Shown: piece by piece, positions 59,963 through 64,000 of the stretch
How the letters are laid out: the number at the start of each line of letters is the position of its first letter
How positions within the stretch are numbered: the first letter of the stretch is position 1
From: Pseudomonas sp. CAN1
Lineage (GTDB): Bacteria; Pseudomonadota; Gammaproteobacteria; Pseudomonadales; Pseudomonadaceae
Assembly: GCF_030462585.1 (NCBI RefSeq)
Contig: NZ_JASMRU010000013.1
Span: 46,239 to 110,238, forward strand
Length of the DNA: 64,000 bases
Reading direction: 5' to 3'
The notes under the pieces: model-generated
The model's input: only the letters and a program-made list of their open reading frames with translations
Told to the model about the DNA's origin: nothing
The model's database searches: none
Translations under genes and position numbers: made by a program

Positions 59963-60493
59963 ATGCTCGTTTTTCAGCGCATCATCCTCCTCGCTGTTCT
60001 CGCCTCACTGGCCGCCTGTGCCAGCCGCACGCCGCCGGCTCCGCCTCCCGTAGTCCGCGCGAACGTTGCTCCCGTCTACAACGCCCAAGCCGCTGACGAC
60101 GTCCTGATCCGTGCCATTGGTCTGGTCGGCACTCCCTATCGCTGGGGCGGCAACACTCCCGATAGTGGTTTCGATTGCAGCGGCCTGATCGGCTATGTCT
60201 ACCGCGATGCCACCGGCCTTGCGCTACCGCGTTCGACCCGCGAGATGATCTCCATGCGCGCGCCCACCGTTGGCCGCGAATCCCTGCAGAGTGGCGATCT
60301 GGTGTTCTTCGCCACCAATGGTGGACGCGGCGTCAGCCATGCGGGTATCTATGTCGGAGAAGGGCGCTTCGTTCACGCGCCCAGAACGGGCGGGACCGTT
60401 CGCCTCGACAGCCTCGACAGCGCCTATTGGCAGAAGGCCTTCCTGGAAGCCAAGCGCGTCCTCGCCGTGCAGAGTCTCGCCCTCCACCCCTGA
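59963..60493 (+). CDS. NlpC/P60 lipoprotein endopeptidase (second of a pair)
   Basis: Paralogue of the preceding gene, 176 residues, with lipobox LAA-C after MLVFQRIILLAVLAS, a Pro-rich linker (TPPAPPPVV) and the same catalytic core FDCSGLIGYVYR, VSHAGIYVG, FVHAPRTG. The shared RSTREMI segment shows tandem duplication. The 80-bp gap holds a small AT-rich stretch but no clear terminator. Both keep all catalytic residues. Confidence 0.9.
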   Translation: MLVFQRIILLAVLASLAACASRTPPAPPPVVRANVAPVYNAQAADDVLIRAIGLVGTPYRWGGNTPDSGFDCSGLIGYVYRDATGLALPRSTREMISMRAPTVGRESLQSGDLVFFATNGGRGVSHAGIYVGEGRFVHAPRTGGTVRLDSLDSAYWQKAFLEAKRVLAVQSLALHP

Positions 60494-60508
60494 TTCTCAG
60501 GAGGGCCC

Positions 60509-61171
60509 ATGACCACCCGCACACTGAGCCTTGACGACTCGCTTTACCAATACCTGCTCGACGTCTCCCTACGTGACTCCGCCGTCAAGGCCCGGCTACG
60601 TAGCGAGACCGCCAGCCTGCCCAACGCGCGCTGGCAGGTTGCCCCGGAACAGGGGCAGTTCCTCGCCTTACTGGTAAAACTGACCGGCGCCAGACGAATC
60701 CTCGAGATCGGCACCTTCACCGGCTACAGCGCGCTGTGCATGGCCGAGGCGTTGCCCGAGGGCGGTCACATCCTCTGCTGCGACCTCCCCGGCGAATACA
60801 ACGACATCGCCCGCAGCTACTGGCGCGACGCGGGTGTCGACTCCCGCATCGAGCTGCGCCTCGGGCCGGCACTGGTCACCCTTGATGCGCTGGTGACCGG
60901 CGATCAGCAGGGCAGCTTCGACCTGGTATTCATCGATGCCGACAAGGCGAACTACCCGCTCTACCTGGAGCGTGCGCTGACTCTGCTGCGCGAGGGCGGC
61001 CTGGTGGTGTTCGACAACGTGCTGTGGAGCGGACGAGTGCTGGAAGCCAACCCGGATAGCGAGGACACCCGTGCCATCCAGCAGCTCAACCTGGCACTGA
61101 AGGCGGACAAGCGCGTGGATTACTCGCTGGTGCCGATCGGTGATGGGATGAGTCTTTGTCGCAAGCGTTAA
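60509..61171 (+). CDS. O-methyltransferase family protein
   Basis: SAM-dependent catechol/caffeoyl-CoA-type O-methyltransferase, 220 residues. SAM motif I ILEIGTFTGYSALCMAEAL, metal-binding Asp in FDLVFIDADKANYPLYLE and FDNVLWSGRVL. Soluble. CAGGAGGG precedes the ATG. The substrate is unknown; related bacterial enzymes methylate catechols or quinones. It follows the second NlpC gene by 15 bp. Confidence 0.88.
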   Translation: MTTRTLSLDDSLYQYLLDVSLRDSAVKARLRSETASLPNARWQVAPEQGQFLALLVKLTGARRILEIGTFTGYSALCMAEALPEGGHILCCDLPGEYNDIARSYWRDAGVDSRIELRLGPALVTLDALVTGDQQGSFDLVFIDADKANYPLYLERALTLLREGGLVVFDNVLWSGRVLEANPDSEDTRAIQQLNLALKADKRVDYSLVPIGDGMSLCRKR

Positions 61172-61325
61172 AGTCTCGGACGAAGACTGAAGTTTCCGAC
61201 GAGAGCAGAGGGTCACGTTTTCGGGTTTGATCCGTGCGCGATTAATGCAAGAATCGTCGGCCTTGCAGGGGAATCCTCCGTGATCGTGCAAGATCCATAA
61301 GAAAAATCAGCCAGGAAAGGAAAGC

Positions 61326-62213
61326 ATGCAGGAGTCAGTTGTGGCCGCTTCGTCCGCTGGGCAGGTACGTGGTCTGATCAAGCTCATGCGGCCCAAACAG
61401 TGGGTCAAGAATGGATTCGTGCTCGCCCCGTTGGTATTTTCCGGCGAGTTCCTGCAGAAAGACGCCATCCTCCAGGCCCTGCTGGCCGTCGTGCTGTTCT
61501 GCCTCGCCTCGTCCGCGACTTATATCGTCAACGATCTGCGCGACATCGAGCGCGATCGCAGTCATCCGGTCAAATCGAAGTCGCGCCCCCTGGCTGCCGG
61601 CATCGTCTCGCCGGCAGCGGCAGTGGCATTGTTGCTGGCACTCTATGCGCTCCTGATCGTCGGCTGGCTCATGGTCCCCAAGGTCGTGGCGGTGATCTTC
61701 GGTTACATGCTGCTGAACCTTGCCTACACCTTCGTCCTCAAGCACCAGCCGGTGGTCGACATCTTCACCATCGCCATCGGCTTCGTGCTGCGCGTCTATG
61801 CTGGCGCGGTGGCGCTGAGCGTGCCGGTTTCCTCCTGGATGTTCGTCACTACGCTCTGCCTGGCCCTTTATCTCGCAGCAGTGAAGCGCCGTCAGGAACT
61901 GAGCAAGAGCGGTGCCGGAGCTCGTGAGGTGCTCGGTAAATACACGCTGTCGCTGGTGGATCGCTATGCGGAAATCTCCGCCACCGGCGCGCTGCTCTTC
62001 TACAGCATGTTCGTCATGTCGACGAAGCCGGATCTGGTGATGACCGTTCCGCTGGTGCTGTTCGGCCTGTTCCGCTACTGGTACGTAGTCGAGGCCCTCG
62101 ATGGCGGTGAGTCGCCCACCGATGCCCTGCTGGCTGACTGGCAACTATTGCTCACCGTCGTCGCCTGGGGTGGGGTATGTATGTGGGCACTCTGGCCAGG
62201 CATGCCTGCATGA
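61326..62213 (+). CDS. UbiA-family prenyltransferase, decaprenyl-phosphate phosphoribosyltransferase type
   Basis: Inner-membrane enzyme, 295 residues, about nine helices. N-terminus LIKLMRPKQWVKNGFVLAPL and the metal/pyrophosphate motif VNDLRDIERD (NDxxDxxxD) followed by HPVKSKSRPLAAG are the marks of DPPR synthase (Rv3806c-type), which moves phosphoribose from PRPP onto polyprenyl phosphate. This is the first step to the arabinofuranose donor. It overlaps the PAP2 gene by ATGA. Start ATG 61326 has AAAGGAAA upstream. Confidence 0.88.
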   Translation: MQESVVAASSAGQVRGLIKLMRPKQWVKNGFVLAPLVFSGEFLQKDAILQALLAVVLFCLASSATYIVNDLRDIERDRSHPVKSKSRPLAAGIVSPAAAVALLLALYALLIVGWLMVPKVVAVIFGYMLLNLAYTFVLKHQPVVDIFTIAIGFVLRVYAGAVALSVPVSSWMFVTTLCLALYLAAVKRRQELSKSGAGAREVLGKYTLSLVDRYAEISATGALLFYSMFVMSTKPDLVMTVPLVLFGLFRYWYVVEALDGGESPTDALLADWQLLLTVVAWGGVCMWALWPGMPA

Positions 62214-62629
62214 GCACCTATGCATATGTTCTGACGCCCTTTCTGGCGTGGCTGGTGGCTGGCTGCAGCAAGTTCGCGATCAACAGCATCAAGGCCGGCA
62301 AACCGGCTTTCGGCCTGATTGGCTACGGTGGCCTGCCGAGCAATCACAGTGCCATCGTCAGCAGCATGGCGGCACTCATCGCTTTCAAGCAGGGTTTGGA
62401 TCAGCCGGCATTCGGTGTCGCCCTGACCCTGGCCTTCATCGTCATGCTCGATGCCAACAGCCTGCGCCTGCAGGTGGGGCGGCATGCTGCGGCGATCAAT
62501 CGGCTTGCAGTAGAGGCGGCCGATCACAAGTCGCTGCGTGAGCGGATGGGGCACACCCGGATTGAGATCGGGGCCGGGATTCTGGTTGGCATTCTGGTGG
62601 CCTGGGGTATTGCCGCCTCCAGCGTCTGA
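62210..62629 (+). CDS. Divergent PAP2-family membrane protein
   Basis: 139-residue membrane protein with three or four helices. The divergent PAP2 (DUF212) signature is FGYGG-like LIGYGGLPSNHSAIVSSMAA with SNHSA, and VMLDANSLRLQVGRHA further on; GHTRIEI near the end also fits. In mycobacteria a PAP2-type enzyme next to the DPPR synthase dephosphorylates decaprenylphosphoryl-5-phosphoribose. The ATGA coupling here supports the same second step. Confidence 0.85.
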   Translation: MSTYAYVLTPFLAWLVAGCSKFAINSIKAGKPAFGLIGYGGLPSNHSAIVSSMAALIAFKQGLDQPAFGVALTLAFIVMLDANSLRLQVGRHAAAINRLAVEAADHKSLRERMGHTRIEIGAGILVGILVAWGIAASSV

Positions 62630-62655
62630 TCCGGCAATACCGCCACTCTTCTGAA

Positions 62656-62684
62656 AAAGGCACGCCCATCGGCGTGCCTTTGTC
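62656..62684 (+). terminator. Intrinsic terminator after the PAP2 gene
   Basis: 11-bp stem (62656-62666 with 62671-62681), CATC loop, short T tract. The remaining 300 bp up to the next gene show no recognisable feature. Confidence 0.78.
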
Positions 62685-62988
62685 GTTTATCACTCCGGTG
62701 CCCGCAGGATGGCTTCCTGTGGAGCTGGCGGCAGAGTTCGTACTGACAGGGACGGAAATCACGTATTCCCGCGACAGTAGTAGGGGCGGAAATAACCGGA
62801 AAGGCCGCCTGAAACCGCTGACCTGTATCTCCTCCTGCGTTTGCCCTTGAACTTACATGTCACCATTCGCCGCTGCTTATCGGGGTGAAGTCGTGCCCCG
62901 GATTCTCATGATCAGGCCGGTGCCACTTGATTGTTCGTGAGTGCGCCATGCCGGCCATGAATGACTACTGCAAGATGGATTGGCGACG

Positions 62989-64000
62989 ATGTACCGCAAG
63001 GGAAAGAATGATTTCGCATTAGTTTTCGCCTGCACACTCTTGGCGCTGTTGATGAGCAAGGGGTTGGCCCTGGTGCCAGGCATGGCGCTTGACGATTATG
63101 GTGCCCTGCATCAAGGCAGGAATCCGCTCTTTTATCTTTGGCAGGGGCGCTTCGTCCAGGCGGGAATTCAGGTGCTGTTGAGCAGCCTGGGGCTTACCCC
63201 GACCTCGATTGCCTGGCCTGTTATCATTCTGTTCTTCGGCTTCGCGGCCCTGGCGATAACGCTGGGCGTGTTGTATGTCGCCAGGGACAAGGGGCGTGCT
63301 TCGGGGCTGGCGGCCGTTGGGGCTGTAGTTGCAAGTCATCCCTACCTGACGGAGTACTTCACCTATCGAGAGTCATTGATCACGCAAGGGACATCGTATG
63401 TGCTGCTCGCCCTGGTGTTTGTCACGGCGCAGTGTCCCAGGAGTGAGAGTGCGCCGGTAGAAGTGGGTCGGTGGGCGCTGTTGTCGGTGCTGATGGTACT
63501 TCTGGCAGGGACCCAGCAGACCGTGTTCCTGATCCTCGGTTTTTTCCTGATCGCCGGCCTGGTTCGACAGGCCCTGGGCAAGCAGTTTTCCTGGCAGTGG
63601 CTGAAGGTCAGCGATGAGGGACGGTTCTTGCTGCTGTATCTGCTATCAGCGGTGGGATATGTCTTGATCTATCTGATCATTCAGAAGACGACGGGTGTAT
63701 CGCTGGATTCCAGGAGCTCGATCGTCGGGCACGAGCAGTGGCAGGAGCGAGCGCGAGCGGTGTTGTCCCTGACGCATAAGTTGCTCTTGAGCCATGAGCC
63801 GACCCTTTCATGGGGGGTGAAGTGCTATGCGTTTTCGGTGTTCCTGATTCTTCTTGCAGTGAGCGGGTTACGCCGGCCCCGTGGTATTTTGCTGATCCCA
63901 TTGGCTTCGCTGGTCTTCTATCTTGGCAGCATCTTTCTGGTGAGTATTTCCGGAGGGTGGTGGCCCGTTCCCAGGGCGCTGTATGGCCTGGGTTTTGCGC
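62989..64000 (+). CDS. Polytopic membrane protein, glycosyltransferase-like (cut by right edge)
   Basis: Open from ATG 62989 to the window end (337 codons visible). Begins MYRKGKNDFALVFACTLLAL and has about eight helices. After helix 1 comes GMALDDYGALHQGRNPLFYLW; an Asp pair in the first periplasmic loop followed by a Gly-Arg is typical of polytopic lipid-linked sugar glycosyltransferases (GtrII or GT-C types). Likely a transferase that uses the polyprenyl-arabinose donor of the two upstream genes, but no direct homology is claimed. The ribosome site is weak and the start uncertain (TTG 62980 is possible). Confidence 0.6.
   Translation, partial: MYRKGKNDFALVFACTLLALLMSKGLALVPGMALDDYGALHQGRNPLFYLWQGRFVQAGIQVLLSSLGLTPTSIAWPVIILFFGFAALAITLGVLYVARDKGRASGLAAVGAVVASHPYLTEYFTYRESLITQGTSYVLLALVFVTAQCPRSESAPVEVGRWALLSVLMVLLAGTQQTVFLILGFFLIAGLVRQALGKQFSWQWLKVSDEGRFLLLYLLSAVGYVLIYLIIQKTTGVSLDSRSSIVGHEQWQERARAVLSLTHKLLLSHEPTLSWGVKCYAFSVFLILLAVSGLRRPRGILLIPLASLVFYLGSIFLVSISGGWWPVPRALYGLGFA

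Overview
The window is high-GC, densely coded DNA from a Pseudomonas close to the P. aeruginosa group (P. nitroreducens, P. citronellolis or P. knackmussii type). This rests on protein families and on gene order that I recall from PAO1: braCDEF with the two genes before braC (PA1070-PA1076), then a long run matching PA3316 to PA3279 (transporter, nbdA, PEtn transferase, uspK, rapA, alkB, phrS, phaJ1, fadD2/fadD1, hrpA, HIT, ankyrin, FabH-like, ECF sigma, oprP). Synteny is from memory, not from a search. No tRNA, rRNA or CRISPR array was seen.

Layout. 0-5 kb: branched-chain amino acid importer braC-braD-braE-braF (cut at the left edge) and two small conserved genes. 5.2-8.4 kb: phosphonate/selenate-type ABC importer with two permeases. 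8.6-10.3 kb: a reductase/isomerase pair of hydroxypyruvate-tartronate semialdehyde type. 10.3-15 kb: NbdA-like c-di-GMP protein, a phosphoethanolamine transferase and UspK behind a good Anr-type promoter. 15.0-15.6 kb: a cluster of palindromic repeats. 15.6-20.2 kb: rapA, alkB, small genes, and the Anr-driven phrS locus, which also carries a 36-residue CcoM-like peptide gene. 20.3-23.4 kb: a FUSC/DUF1656/HlyD efflux operon behind a perfect SlyA/MarR-consensus operator. 23.4-30.6 kb: an MFS exporter, phaJ1, a monoacylglycerol-lipase-like hydrolase and two acyl-CoA ligases, a fatty-acid/PHA precursor block. 30.7-38.2 kb: a chemoreceptor, hrpA (with a REP doublet translated in frame) and pnuC-nadR. 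38.2-50.3 kb: GST, HIT, lipoprotein, diguanylate cyclase, acyltransferase, MFS with divergent LysR, ankyrin protein, FabH-like synthase with ECF sigma and zinc-finger partner, DedA-rhodanese fusion, phosphate porin. 50.4-55.5 kb: acetyltransferase, acyl-CoA dehydrogenase with CoA-transferase/racemase, SprT, YIP1 and J-domain proteins. 55.5-56.7 kb: a small foreign scar (integrase remnant and an AT-richer orphan membrane protein). 56.9-61.2 kb: ttcA, a Tag-like glycosylase, a sirtuin, two NlpC/P60 lipoproteins, an O-methyltransferase. 61.3-64 kb: a UbiA-type DPPR synthase, a divergent PAP2 phosphatase and a polytopic glycosyltransferase-like protein cut by the right edge, probably the start of an arabinofuranose glycosylation locus.

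How the genes work together. Low oxygen appears to control at least two units (uspK and phrS/ccoM) through FNR-type boxes centred 41.5 bp before the inferred starts. c-di-GMP turnover is represented by nbdA and a GGDEF protein. Lipid carbon flow is covered by fadD1, fadD2, the lipase, phaJ1 and the FabH-like enzyme. The most unusual items are the dual RNA/peptide locus at 19.9-20.2 kb, the REP doublet inside hrpA, the intact GGDEF site in the NbdA-like protein, the composite repeat modules, and the arabinose-donor gene pair at the right edge.
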